Assembly: GCA_027068915.1 (NCBI GenBank)
Contig: JAMOLT010000055.1
Coordinates: 62,001 to 126,000, forward strand
Direction of reading: 5' to 3'
Source of the DNA: Sedimenticola sp.
Lineage (GTDB): Bacteria; Pseudomonadota; Gammaproteobacteria; Chromatiales; Chromatiaceae
DNA length: 64,000 bases
Shown: in pieces, positions 19,837 to 29,486 of the stretch
Layout: every line of letters starts with the position of its first letter
Position numbering within the stretch: the stretch's first letter is position 1
Program-made: the position numbers and the translations under genes
The notes under the pieces: model-generated
Seen by the model: only the letters and a program-made list of their open reading frames with translations
What the model was told of the DNA's origin: nothing
Database searches by the model: none

Positions 19837-20994
19837 TCAGTTCAGACAGAAACGATGAATGAGCTGGCGGATCAACTCCACGCCGGGATTGATTTGCGCC
19901 ATGTCCAGGTACTCATCGGGTTGGTGTGCCTGATCGATGCTGCCCGGTCCCATGATGATGGTGTCCATGCCCAGCTGTTGCAGAAACGGGCCTTCGGTGC
20001 CAAAGGCCACGGCTTCGGCGCTGTGGCCGGTCAGGGACTCCGCCGCCTGTACGATAGCGGCGGATGCTGGCGTTTCAAAGGCGGGTACGCCGCCGAACAG
20101 GGAGTGCCGCGCTATGTCCAGGCCCGTATGTTGCAATCGTTGCTGCAAGCGCGCATCGAGCTCCCCGCGCAGGGTTTCCAGATCCATGCCGGGCAGGGGG
20201 CGGATGTCGATGTGCAACTCGCACTGGGCGCAGATGCGGTTGGGGTTGTCTCCTCCGTGGATATGCCCCAGGTTTACCGTCGGGGTGGCGATCTCGAACA
20301 AAGGATTCTGGTAGCGCTGCATCAATTCGTTTCGCCACTGGATGATTTCCGCCAGGGCGATGCTCATGCCGTCCAGGGCGTTGTTTCCCAGGGACGGGTT
20401 GCTGGAATGCCCGGACTGACCGGTGATGCGGATGCATTCCATGGCAATGCCCTTGTGCATGCGTATGGGGCGTAGGCCGGTGGGTTCGCCGATGAGGGCA
20501 TGGCGTCCCAACCGGGTTTGTGCGGCGGCGAGTGCGCGGGCGCCGCTCATGGAGCTTTCTTCGTCCGCCGTCGCGAGGATCACCAGGGGTTGTTTGAGCT
20601 TTTTCAGATCCAGGTCGCGGATGGCTTCCAGCACCAGGGCGAAGAAGCCCTTCATGTCGGCGCTACCCAGGCCATACAAGCGGCCTTCCCGCTTCGTCAG
20701 TGTGAAAGGATCGCTGCTCCAGCGGTTTTGATCGAAAGGCACGGTATCTGTATGCCCCGCCAGCACCAGGCCATCCGGTCCGCTGCCGATGCTTGCAACC
20801 AGATTGAATTTTCCCGGGTGGTTGGGCACAGCCAGTTTTTCAGTGTGGAAGCCTGTGTTGTGCAACCAGTCTTCGAGCAAATCGATGACTCTTACATTGG
20901 GCTGATCCCATTCTGCGCTGACGCTGCTCACCGACGGCTCGGCAATGAGGCGCTCCATCATATGCAGCAGTTTGGGTAGTTTGGTATTGGGCAT
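19837..20994 (-). CDS. argE: Acetylornithine deacetylase
   Basis: This 385-residue M20-family zinc hydrolase removes acetate from N-acetylornithine. Metal and catalytic motifs are seen in LAGHTDTVPFDQNRW, GLGSADMKGFFALVLEAI, ILATADEESSMSGARALA and ALIGEPTGLRPIRMHKG. A dimerisation domain lies between, and the C-terminal histidine is in DQAHQPDEYL. It is the first gene of the argE-argA-DUF6498-CDF-dusA run. With ArgE present, the linear arginine route is used. Confidence 0.95.
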   Translation of the reverse strand: MPNTKLPKLLHMMERLIAEPSVSSVSAEWDQPNVRVIDLLEDWLHNTGFHTEKLAVPNHPGKFNLVASIGSGPDGLVLAGHTDTVPFDQNRWSSDPFTLTKREGRLYGLGSADMKGFFALVLEAIRDLDLKKLKQPLVILATADEESSMSGARALAAAQTRLGRHALIGEPTGLRPIRMHKGIAMECIRITGQSGHSSNPSLGNNALDGMSIALAEIIQWRNELMQRYQNPLFEIATPTVNLGHIHGGDNPNRICAQCELHIDIRPLPGMDLETLRGELDARLQQRLQHTGLDIARHSLFGGVPAFETPASAAIVQAAESLTGHSAEAVAFGTEGPFLQQLGMDTIIMGPGSIDQAHQPDEYLDMAQINPGVELIRQLIHRFCLN

Positions 20995-21060
20995 GGTCTG
21001 TGCGATATCGAAAAAGAGTGGGTTGAGACTATCAGCAATTTGCTGTTCTTGTGCAAAAAG

Positions 21061-22320
21061 CTATTCGGGTTCGCCCCGGGTTGCCTGGCGGGATGCGAGG
21101 GTGTTCTTCGCTTCAATCCATTTGGACAGATACATGGTGCTTTTCATGGAATGATGGCGCAGCATGGCGCCGGTGAAATTGTTCAGGCGGTGTTGCTCCA
21201 GGTTCTCTCTGATCGATGCAAGGCGGCGCATCAGCTCCCGGGAAAATCTTTGCCCATCATAATGTGCTTTGAGAATAGGGGCGATGCGCTGCCGGCATTC
21301 GTTCCAGCCTGTTTCATCCTGATACAGATGAATGGCCGCAGCGGCGATCTTCTCTGCGCTGTCTTCCACCAACCCCGGCCAGGGAAGGCCGCCGGCCATG
21401 CCTTCCGCGCCGATGCTGGTAGTGATGCTCGGCGTTCCGGTCTGCATGGCGTCAATCAGTTTCCCCTTGAGGCCTGCGCCAAAGCGCAGGGGAGACAAGC
21501 AGATGCGTGCATCCGCCAGCACCGCATGGGCATTGTCCGCCCGGCCTTTGACCAGAAATCCCGTGGCTGGATTGTTCAGGGCCATGGCTTTTTTCGGAGG
21601 ATACGCGCCGTAGATGTGCAATTCCGCATCCGGCAATGCCTGGCGGATGAGGGGCCATATTTGTTGCAGGTACAAAACGGAATCCCAGTTTGGCGCATGG
21701 CGGAAGTTGCCTATGGTTACGAAGTGCTTTCGTTGGGTAAAAGGTTTGTGTAGCGGATACTGCCAGTCGGGATCCAGCAGAAAAGGCAGGTGGTGCAACA
21801 GCGCGGCATCGATGGCAAAGGTATCTTGCAAAAGCGCCATTTCATGACTGGAAATGATCAGGGACAGATCGCAACGCAAGATGGCTGCGCATTCGCGTTT
21901 CGCCAGTTCGCTGAACAGATCCTCCTTGCGCATCTGCCGCTTTTCCTTGTGCGCCTGCTGACGTGCGCCGCGCAGAAATTGCAGGTCTTCCGTATCCAGG
22001 ATGCGCATCGCCTCAGGGCAGGCCTGTTCGATCCGCCAGGCGAACTGTTCTTCCATCAGGAAACGGTCGAAAACGACATAGTCCGGCTTCAGCCCGGTGA
22101 CAAAGGCGTCGAAGCTGGAATCGTTCAGGAGGATGCTTGCGCTTTCGATGCCTTCGGCATCCAGATCCGCCATGAACTCCGAGCGCTGGGCGGGGCTGGA
22201 GAAAACCACCCGGCAGCCGCTAGCAAAAAACATGCGCAGCAACGACAGCATGCGGGAGCCTGCTGCGGAGGATTCGGGTTCGGGCCATACATAGCCGATA
22301 ACCAGCACCGTGTTGGTCAT
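21061..22320 (-). CDS. Glycosyltransferase, group 1 / GT4-like
   Basis: This 419-residue protein has the two-Rossmann layout of GT-B transferases. The N-terminus MTNTVLVIGYVWPEPESSAA and the C-terminal donor site GAGLKGKLIDAMQTGTPSIT, followed by IGAEGM, are typical. RHFVTIGNFRHAPNWDS-like sequence (KHFVTIGNFRHAPNWDSV) begins the second domain. An open frame extends upstream to 22632 but overlaps the TetR gene, so I use the ATG at 22320. The substrate is unknown. It lies 26 nt downstream of the TetR gene and is probably cotranscribed. Confidence 0.82.
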   Translation of the reverse strand: MTNTVLVIGYVWPEPESSAAGSRMLSLLRMFFASGCRVVFSSPAQRSEFMADLDAEGIESASILLNDSSFDAFVTGLKPDYVVFDRFLMEEQFAWRIEQACPEAMRILDTEDLQFLRGARQQAHKEKRQMRKEDLFSELAKRECAAILRCDLSLIISSHEMALLQDTFAIDAALLHHLPFLLDPDWQYPLHKPFTQRKHFVTIGNFRHAPNWDSVLYLQQIWPLIRQALPDAELHIYGAYPPKKAMALNNPATGFLVKGRADNAHAVLADARICLSPLRFGAGLKGKLIDAMQTGTPSITTSIGAEGMAGGLPWPGLVEDSAEKIAAAAIHLYQDETGWNECRQRIAPILKAHYDGQRFSRELMRRLASIRENLEQHRLNNFTGAMLRHHSMKSTMYLSKWIEAKNTLASRQATRGEPE

Positions 22321-22346
22321 ATCGTTTGGCTCTCTGGTTCGGCCGG

Positions 22347-22937
22347 TCAGATTTCTGTTTCCTCTCCCCGCGCCAGCTTGTTGACCCAGCGCGCCAGCAA
22401 ATCGGTTTCCTGCAGGAGGAAGCGCTTGTCCTGATAAACGTGGGTGATCATGCTGATGCCCTGTCCCCGGGCCAGGAGCCTGCGGGCGAATTCCCTTGCT
22501 CTGCCGGCATAACCCAGCTCCGCAAACTGATCGGTGAGCCAGTCCTCGAACAGCAGGAACATGGCCTTGGCCTTGGATTGCAGCTCGGGTTCGTTCTTCC
22601 CAAGCTCTGCGTTGAGGGTGCCCATGGGACATCCGTAGCGGATCAAAGAATCGATACTGTCCGGAAGAATCTCAAGAAATCGGTTCAGGCGTTCGATTGG
22701 GGTGCGGTACTGCCCCGACCAGGTTTGCAGCATATGATCAATGCGGGAAATGCGGTAGGACAATGCGGCAGCAAGAATCTCTTCCTTGCTCTTGAAGTAG
22801 TAATAAATATTTCCCCGCGGCACCCCTGAAGCATCGACCACATCCGTAAAAGACGTGCTGTGATAACCCTGGTGGTAGAAGAGCCGGTTGGCCGCCTCAA
22901 TGATTTTTTGTCGGGTGCGTGCGCTTTTTTTGGACAT
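22347..22937 (-). CDS. TetR/AcrR family transcriptional regulator
   Basis: This 196-residue regulator has an N-terminal helix-turn-helix: ARTRQKIIEAANRLFYHQGY, then FTDVVDASGVPRGNIYYYFK. The C-terminal ligand domain contains NRFLEILPDSIDSLIRYGCP, which resembles the TetR_C group found in redox or quinone sensors. The cysteine in YGCPMG may be a sensor residue. It is followed by a glycosyltransferase. Its own 385-nt upstream region faces the AT-rich secreted island. Confidence 0.88.
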   Translation of the reverse strand: MSKKSARTRQKIIEAANRLFYHQGYHSTSFTDVVDASGVPRGNIYYYFKSKEEILAAALSYRISRIDHMLQTWSGQYRTPIERLNRFLEILPDSIDSLIRYGCPMGTLNAELGKNEPELQSKAKAMFLLFEDWLTDQFAELGYAGRAREFARRLLARGQGISMITHVYQDKRFLLQETDLLARWVNKLARGEETEI

Positions 22938-23322
22938 TGTGCTGATTTATGATGTTGTGTACTGCAAATCCTTGCATGAATTATAGCATAGTTGGACGAT
23001 TGTATTCAGACGGCCATCATATTTTTCAATTTGTGATGGAAGTGTGTTCGTGCAGAAGAAGAGACTTGGATCACGTTTCTCCCAGTTTGCATGGCATAGC
23101 ATGCGCGAACTCACATAAGGTTGGCTTTCTGCTAAGTGCGCATCGGGTTTGGTGTTTCGGCTATTTGCCTTTGCGCGGCGCCTTGGAAAAGTAAGTTTTC
23201 GTCGCAACGGAAGAATGCCCAAAGTTTGGGTGAATCGTTGGTTTGCGGATTCCACTTGATGTCGGAAAGGTGATTATTCGAAGCGGCTCAGTACTACAAA
23301 TACTGGATTGGAGAATGGGTTT
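22938..23322. other. Intergenic region between the TetR gene and the secreted island
   Basis: This 385-nt stretch separates two divergent genes and should hold promoters for both. I see no convincing ORF, repeat or strong hairpin in it. Base composition falls towards the right, at the border of the AT-rich island. Confidence 0.4.
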
Positions 23323-24903
23323 GTGCTGAACAACAATAAGTTATTGCTAATAGTGTGTTTTATTTGTCTGTCGGTTTTCGCTAGTTTAACCCTGGCGGTG
23401 GCCGATGGTGCAAATGTGGGTAAAGGGGTTTTGGATTTGCCGGGGGATGCGAATGCAGGGGTGGCGCAAAATCTGTGGAGAGATGTAAGCACAGGTGTTG
23501 CAGATTCATCAGTGTGGAAGGCATATGGATCAAATGAAGTAATTGATGAAGGTGAATTTATAAAAATTTCGATAAATGATGATGGTAGAGGAGCATATCT
23601 ATACCTCGATAAAATCGTAAACTCTTTAAGAGATGTAGATAATAAAAACTACAAGATAGTTTTTCTAACTTATATTATAAACGGGAATGACGAAAATATG
23701 GTTATTGTGCGAAATGAGTCATTTCCAGGGATAGATAAATTTTACCTAACTGCCTTCCAGGATGAATACATATCTAAACGTGCAAATTCTAGAAGTGAAA
23801 AGATGCTTATCAGGTTTGTTGATTTGCCTGTAGGATCTACAGTGTATATTGGTAAAGATATAAAAGTCCAAACAATGGTTGATAGAGAGTATGTTCATCC
23901 ATTTGACAAGCCATTTAAAGGCGGAACTTTGGATATGAACAGGCCTAGATCAATATTAGACATTGAGAAGTGGTTTTCCGATTTAGATGATGCTGGGGCT
24001 AAATATATAAGGATTCAAGCAAATCCAAGATTTGGAATGAATGGCTTTGATAAATCAGGATACCTGGAAGATATAGTAAATAGATTTAACATAAATTATT
24101 TGCCTCTCATTAAGAAGTATAATATGAAGGTTTTGTTTGCTATGGAGAGTATTCCATATGATGATCCGGCGCTCAATAACAGAAAGAATCCTGGTTTCTG
24201 GGAGAACCCTGAAACAGAGCAAAACTTTAGGGACACGGCGCGTTATATAGCGGATTCTTTTAAAAATGTGCCAGAGATTTTTGCGCTTCAATTCATGTCT
24301 GAGCCAGTAGATGAAAATTTCCAACAACCGATATCCTGGAACAGGATATCGTTGGATGTTATTCGAATAGTGAGGCAGTATACTGACAAGTTTATTGCAT
24401 GGTCACCAGGGCCGGGAGGATTAGCTAAATACGAATCTGTTGTGCCTTTTGATGACAATAAAATAATATATAATTTTCATGAGTTCAAGCCACATAGTTA
24501 TACACACCAAGGTGTGAAACCGCAATTCCCTTTCCCGGTTGATTATCATGGTCCAAAGTATATGATGGAAGATATTGATATTATGGTAAATTTTAGAAAT
24601 AGAAATAACAATGTGCCTATAATGTGTGGATCATATGCCCTTGCAAACTGGATTTCAGATGGAAGTGAATGGTTTGGTGATTTAATAGAGCTATTGGATA
24701 ATAATGGATTTTCAAGTTTTAACTTTGCCACAGGGCAATATAGGGCTTGGGATTGGAGGTATGCTGGTGTAATAGATGGATCTAATGCCCCTGTTTATAC
24801 ATATGACAAGTCAGCCAACAACACGCTTTGGTCGTTATTGTCTGATTATTGGAAAGCTGAGCCAAAGACTAATTTTATATTTTCGAATGGATTTGAGCAT
24901 TAG
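23323..24903 (+). CDS. Secreted GH5-like protein with altered nucleophile site and GFE tail
   Basis: This 526-residue protein has an N-terminal signal peptide (LLLIVCFICLSVFASLTLAVA). I use GTG at 23323, nine bases after GGAG; a TTG at 23308 is possible. Residues about 45-190 look like a carbohydrate-binding beta module. Residues about 200-510 resemble a glycoside hydrolase family 5 barrel: LQFMSEPVD carries the acid/base Glu327, and YNFHEFKPHSYTHQG matches the conserved His region. Where family members have the nucleophile in a GEFG-like motif, this one has CGSYAL with Ser437, so it may be catalytically inactive. It ends NFIFSNGFEH. The gene is very AT-rich and probably acquired. Confidence 0.68.
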   Translation: MLNNNKLLLIVCFICLSVFASLTLAVADGANVGKGVLDLPGDANAGVAQNLWRDVSTGVADSSVWKAYGSNEVIDEGEFIKISINDDGRGAYLYLDKIVNSLRDVDNKNYKIVFLTYIINGNDENMVIVRNESFPGIDKFYLTAFQDEYISKRANSRSEKMLIRFVDLPVGSTVYIGKDIKVQTMVDREYVHPFDKPFKGGTLDMNRPRSILDIEKWFSDLDDAGAKYIRIQANPRFGMNGFDKSGYLEDIVNRFNINYLPLIKKYNMKVLFAMESIPYDDPALNNRKNPGFWENPETEQNFRDTARYIADSFKNVPEIFALQFMSEPVDENFQQPISWNRISLDVIRIVRQYTDKFIAWSPGPGGLAKYESVVPFDDNKIIYNFHEFKPHSYTHQGVKPQFPFPVDYHGPKYMMEDIDIMVNFRNRNNNVPIMCGSYALANWISDGSEWFGDLIELLDNNGFSSFNFATGQYRAWDWRYAGVIDGSNAPVYTYDKSANNTLWSLLSDYWKAEPKTNFIFSNGFEH

Positions 24904-25033
24904 TAAGCCAATAAGAGGCTGTCAGTCGAAGAAATAGACCTTCGGTACGGATTTTGAGGAGAAATACTCCTATGTATGGGTATATAGGAAACTTGATTTT
25001 ATTAATTATTTTGAATAGTGGGTGAGTATGCCA

Positions 25034-26854
25034 ATGGTTAGATTGGAAAAAGATGCATTAGCGTTGCACGCATGCGGTAATTTGTTTTTAAAACTGTTGA
25101 TTCTTCTGCTTGTTGGTATCGGCTCGACGTCTGTAGCTGATAATAGTGTGAATATTCGCGAAGGGGCTGCAGATATTCTGGCAGGCGTAGGTGCAAGCGC
25201 TGATGACGGTGTTGGTGGAGAAGTGCCGAATATTCGGGCTTTCTACATCGATCCGGATGGTGACGACGGTGCCGATGGTCTGACGCCACAAACGGCATGG
25301 AGAACCCTGGATAATCTTGCAAACAAGTACTTTAGTGCGGGTGAAGGGGTTTTGTTCAAGCGCGGTGGTTACTGGAACGGAACCTCAAGCATGCCTTTTC
25401 AGGGCGCCAGGCAAGGCACCGCAGCCAATCCCATCGTATTTAGCGCTTACGGCACTGGATCGAGACCTGTTATTGACTTTACGGTTACCCAAACACCGGT
25501 ATGGACGCCTGAAGGTAACGGGGTTTATTCAACGCCGCTAGCATCAGTCACTCGCCTTCGTCGGATGTATGTGGATGGCAGTGAAGTTCTTGATGCAACC
25601 AGCTACAACGAGATGCTCAGCCATGAGAAATATATGTACTGGCATGATCAAGATACTAGTCTTCTCTATATCCAGTTCGATCCCGCAGGTAGAGAAATAA
25701 AGTATTCGACAACACGCGGCTTTATTTATTTTGGGTCAGGTTCAAAGCATATCATAGTCAGTGATCTGGATATCAGAGGCGCCAAGTATTCCTTGAGTTT
25801 TCCCAAGACAGAAAATGTTCTTGTAAAGAACAATAATCTGGGTGAAGGAGGGCATATCGGCATAAGCATCACCGGGAATAATCATGTTATTACAAACAAT
25901 ATTTTTGATAGCAAGCGGCCAAAGTTTGATTATTCGGATTCTTCCTCAACGGCCCATGGGCCTCATGAGGCGATTGCCATGAAAGGAGAAAACAGCAATG
26001 CAGTCGTTTCCCGAAATACCATACGAAACTGGGCCCATAGTTCCATGGCTTCGGGTGGTGCCAGCAATACGGGTTTGAAGTTTCATGGTAATCATGTAGA
26101 TGGATCTCATTTGACGTATGGAACAAAATTTGAGCTGTTTTCTGGAACTGCAGATGTGGAGGTGTGGAATAACTATTTCTACAAGACAACCAGACAACAG
26201 ATAGGCGGAAAAAGAATACATATTCACCACAATATTTTTGATTCGATGGCGAATACACCTGTGAAATCCTACAACACGGGACAGGCTATAGGGATATATG
26301 ATTTTGGTGAGGAAAACTCTGACTCGGTGATTGAAAATAATGTATTCATAAATGGTGATGGTGCCGCCATCGTATTTAGCACCAGAGGCAGTTACATGGG
26401 GTCGCATATCATTCGTAATAACATTATGTACAATAACGGAAAAGATGCAGTTACCTATCCTGGCGATCCAAAAGGTATTGCTGTGCAGATCAAGACTGGA
26501 TCTCTTCAGGATTCCCAGTTTTATAACAACCTGATTTACTCGGATATCACGGACAAGGTGATGATGACCGGGAATGAGCGCAATGGGCCAACCTACTCGG
26601 TTGCGGAATTCGATAGCACCAACCTGCCGGGCAACAATGATGGTTTTGACAATCTGCAGGCAGATCCCTTGTTTGAGAATGTAGATTCATTGCAGTTGCA
26701 ACTTGACCTGTCCAGCCCGGCAATAGGCGCGGGAGTTCAGCCATTGGCTGCCAGGGATTGGGAAGGGTACGAAATTATCGCGCCTTATGATATTGGTATC
26801 TACAATACGGCCAGCCGCCCCGTGAACCTGATTTTTACTGATGGCTTTGAGTAA
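25034..26854 (+). CDS. Secreted right-handed parallel beta-helix protein, copy 1
   Basis: This protein of about 606 residues has a signal peptide (LFLKLLILLLVGIGSTSVAD). In-frame starts at 25022 (GTG) and 25028 (ATG) are alternatives; 25034 has the best spacing from GGTGAG. Then come ADDGVGGEVPN, FYIDPDGDDGADGLTPQTAW and a long series of beta-helix turns with NNxF/NNxI motifs such as VLVKNNNLGEGGHIGISI and HIHHNIFDS. Such folds are typical of polysaccharide lyases, epimerases and adhesins; no specific catalytic set is evident. It ends NLIFTDGFE. It is paralogous to the next gene. Confidence 0.78.
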   Translation: MVRLEKDALALHACGNLFLKLLILLLVGIGSTSVADNSVNIREGAADILAGVGASADDGVGGEVPNIRAFYIDPDGDDGADGLTPQTAWRTLDNLANKYFSAGEGVLFKRGGYWNGTSSMPFQGARQGTAANPIVFSAYGTGSRPVIDFTVTQTPVWTPEGNGVYSTPLASVTRLRRMYVDGSEVLDATSYNEMLSHEKYMYWHDQDTSLLYIQFDPAGREIKYSTTRGFIYFGSGSKHIIVSDLDIRGAKYSLSFPKTENVLVKNNNLGEGGHIGISITGNNHVITNNIFDSKRPKFDYSDSSSTAHGPHEAIAMKGENSNAVVSRNTIRNWAHSSMASGGASNTGLKFHGNHVDGSHLTYGTKFELFSGTADVEVWNNYFYKTTRQQIGGKRIHIHHNIFDSMANTPVKSYNTGQAIGIYDFGEENSDSVIENNVFINGDGAAIVFSTRGSYMGSHIIRNNIMYNNGKDAVTYPGDPKGIAVQIKTGSLQDSQFYNNLIYSDITDKVMMTGNERNGPTYSVAEFDSTNLPGNNDGFDNLQADPLFENVDSLQLQLDLSSPAIGAGVQPLAARDWEGYEIIAPYDIGIYNTASRPVNLIFTDGFE

Positions 26855-26895
26855 TAAGTAAACATGCCTTGGTTTTTTCGGGAATGGAGTTATTG

Positions 26896-28686
26896 ATGTT
26901 ATATAAAATGCGTATATTTTCAATGGGACTGTTTGGCTTGCTATTTGTGTTAAGCAATCCGCTGTCGATAGCGGGTGGCAATACATACGAATCTATTGCC
27001 GACACCCTGGAAGGTATTGGTGCGAGCGCAGATGACGGCGTAAGTGGAGAGACGCCAAACAGCAAGGCTTTCTATATAGATCCGGATGGCGATGACAGTG
27101 CCGATGGGTTGACGCCACAAACAGCCTGGAAAACCCTGAATAACCTTACCAACAAACGTTTCAGTGCAGGTGAGGGTGTTCTTTTCAAACGCGGTGGCTA
27201 CTGGAACGGCGCATTAACCATGCCCTTCCAGGGTCCAAGGCAAGGTACCGCCGCCAACCCGATTGTGTTCAGTGCTTACGGTACCGGGCCAAGGCCTGTT
27301 ATTGATTTTACTGTAATACAATCGCCGGCATGGACACCTGTGGGTAATGGGGTTTATACAACCCCATTGGAATTGGCCTACCGCCTCAGAAGAATGTATG
27401 TAGATGGCAGCGAAGTGCTGGATGCTGCCAGCCATGATGAGCTGCTCAGCCACGAGAAATATATGTACTGGCATGATTTGGATGAGAATTTGTTATATAT
27501 TCAATTCAATCCGGATGGCAAAGAGATCAAGTATTCAATGACGTACCGCTTTGTTGGTTTTGGCACGGGCGCAAAGCATATAGTAGTTAGCGATCTGGAT
27601 ATTAGGGGAGCCAAGTACTCGTTAAGTTTCCCAAATGCCGAGAATGTTCTTATAAAAAATAACAACCTCGGTGAAGCAGGGTATATTGGTATAAGTATCA
27701 CCGGCAAAAATCACGTTATTAGAAATAATATAATTGATAGCGTCCGACCCAAATTTGACTATGCAGACTCATTCAGCACGGCACACGGACCACATGAAGC
27801 GATAGCAATCAAAGGAGTTAACGATAACATTACCGTAGCACACAATACGATGCGCAATTGGGCGCATAGTTCCGTAACAGATAGCGGTCGCCCTGGCACC
27901 AACCCAAATTTCAAGTTTTACAACAATTACACAGATGGTTCAAATTTGACATATGGAAGCAAGCTAGCTGTTACTGATCTGAATGTTGCCGAGATATGGA
28001 ATAACTATTTTTATAAAACTACACGACAACAGTTAAGTGGAAAAAATGTACATATTCACCACAATATTTTTGATTCAATGGTGAACACGCCATTAAAGTC
28101 ATATAATACAGGTCAGGCGATAGGAATAACAGACTTTGGATCAGAATCATCAGATATGATCATCGAGAACAATATATTTATAAACAGTGATGGTGCTGCC
28201 ATTGTGTATAGTACCAGAGGCAGTTATATGGGAAGGCATGTTATTCGAAACAACATTATGTACAACAATGGAAGAGATGCAGTGACCTACCCTGGAAATC
28301 CAAAAGGCATTGCCATCCAGATCAAGGATGGGGCTTTGAAGGATTCGCAGATCTACAATAATCTTATTTATTCAAATATTTCAACAAAAGTGATAATGAC
28401 AGGGCAAGAGCAAAGAGGACCAACCTATACGGTTGCAGAGTTTGAGAGTGCCAGTTTGCCTGACAACAATGATGCATATGATAATTTGCAGGCAGATCCT
28501 TTGTTTGAGGACGTGGATCTACTGCAATTGCAGCTCGATATATCCAGTCCAGGCATAGGTACGGGAGTTGAGCCTTCGGCTACCAAGGATTGGGATGGAT
28601 ATGAAATCATCGCGCCTTACGATATTGGTATCTACAATACGGCCAGCCGCCCCGTGAACCTGATTTTTACTGATGGCTTTGAGTAG
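26896..28686 (+). CDS. Secreted right-handed parallel beta-helix protein, copy 2
   Basis: This protein of about 596 residues has a signal peptide (MGLFGLLFVLSNPLSIAGG). ATG at 26896, six bases after GGAG, is preferred over upstream in-frame codons. It aligns with the previous protein along its whole length, including FYIDPDGDDSADGLTPQTAW, the MYVDGSEVLDA segment and the beta-helix repeats. The last 65-70 coding bases are identical to those of copy 1, while the rest has drifted, which suggests recent gene conversion. It ends NLIFTDGFE. It lies 41 nt after copy 1 and is likely cotranscribed. Confidence 0.78.
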   Translation: MLYKMRIFSMGLFGLLFVLSNPLSIAGGNTYESIADTLEGIGASADDGVSGETPNSKAFYIDPDGDDSADGLTPQTAWKTLNNLTNKRFSAGEGVLFKRGGYWNGALTMPFQGPRQGTAANPIVFSAYGTGPRPVIDFTVIQSPAWTPVGNGVYTTPLELAYRLRRMYVDGSEVLDAASHDELLSHEKYMYWHDLDENLLYIQFNPDGKEIKYSMTYRFVGFGTGAKHIVVSDLDIRGAKYSLSFPNAENVLIKNNNLGEAGYIGISITGKNHVIRNNIIDSVRPKFDYADSFSTAHGPHEAIAIKGVNDNITVAHNTMRNWAHSSVTDSGRPGTNPNFKFYNNYTDGSNLTYGSKLAVTDLNVAEIWNNYFYKTTRQQLSGKNVHIHHNIFDSMVNTPLKSYNTGQAIGITDFGSESSDMIIENNIFINSDGAAIVYSTRGSYMGRHVIRNNIMYNNGRDAVTYPGNPKGIAIQIKDGALKDSQIYNNLIYSNISTKVIMTGQEQRGPTYTVAEFESASLPDNNDAYDNLQADPLFEDVDLLQLQLDISSPGIGTGVEPSATKDWDGYEIIAPYDIGIYNTASRPVNLIFTDGFE

Positions 28687-28704
28687 CGCAGCAAGCTGTT
28701 TTCT

Positions 28705-29409
28705 TTAAGGCTTGCGCAGCAAATCGACCCGATGGGGATTGATAAAACTGGCGCCATTGGGGGTAAGGTGACGCGCAAATGCCTGCCGCACTTTTTCGTG
28801 TAGTTCCTGGTCAATCTGATGATCGGAATGGCTGGGGAACAGCATTCTTTGTTCAAACTCGGCGAATGTGCTGAATTCAGATCTGGATTGGAAGAATATT
28901 TCCCGTTCGAGTAGAAAACCACCTTTTTCTACAGCTTTTTTCAGAGCGTCGAACGCAGCCTGACGGACTTTTTTTTCGTCATTGAACAGGCGCAGAATGT
29001 CATTGAACTCGCCTGCGTATATAGGCTCCGATATGTATGCCAGTCCGCCTGGTCGCAGCACCCGGTGTATTTCTTCCATTGCCTTGTCCATCTGCGCCAC
29101 AGGCACATGATGCAGGGATTTGAGCATGATGACGATATCGAAACTTTCCTCCGGGAGAGGGATGTTTTCGGCGCCGGCATAGACAAACTTTACCTTTGGC
29201 AAATCGGTAATTTGCAGGTTTTTTGCATGCTGTATTTTGTCCACTTCCGTGGCGGTAATGGAATTGACGGGAAAGGTTTCCGCAATGGTGCGCGTCCAGC
29301 GGGCGCTGCCGCATCCAAGCTCCAGCACATCCGCATTGGTGAATGGCAGGACTTCTTCCATGATGTCGATCTCTGTGGAATCTCTGTAAGAATCGCTTTG
29401 TAACTGCAT
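28705..29409 (-). CDS. Class I SAM-dependent methyltransferase
   Basis: This 234-residue methyltransferase has motif I in VLELGCGSARWTRTIAE, motif II around ATEVDKIQHAKN and the UbiE/Methyltransf_11 pattern FDIVIMLKSLHHVP followed by IHRVLRPGGLAYISEP. The substrate cannot be told from sequence. It converges on the second beta-helix gene and diverges from ilvD with 77 nt between starts. Confidence 0.85.
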   Translation of the reverse strand: MQLQSDSYRDSTEIDIMEEVLPFTNADVLELGCGSARWTRTIAETFPVNSITATEVDKIQHAKNLQITDLPKVKFVYAGAENIPLPEESFDIVIMLKSLHHVPVAQMDKAMEEIHRVLRPGGLAYISEPIYAGEFNDILRLFNDEKKVRQAAFDALKKAVEKGGFLLEREIFFQSRSEFSTFAEFEQRMLFPSHSDHQIDQELHEKVRQAFARHLTPNGASFINPHRVDLLRKP

Positions 29410-29486
29410 TGCTTGTCCTGTTGGTGCTTGGGTGCTGAATGGTTTCCGCTATAATGGGGTAAATCTATCACAGAGTCGGATCCATT

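Noticed and set aside
22947-23255. Small minus-strand ORF of 102 codons upstream of the TetR gene
   Set aside because: No ribosome site, no recognisable motif, atypical composition, and it would occupy the promoter region of the TetR gene.
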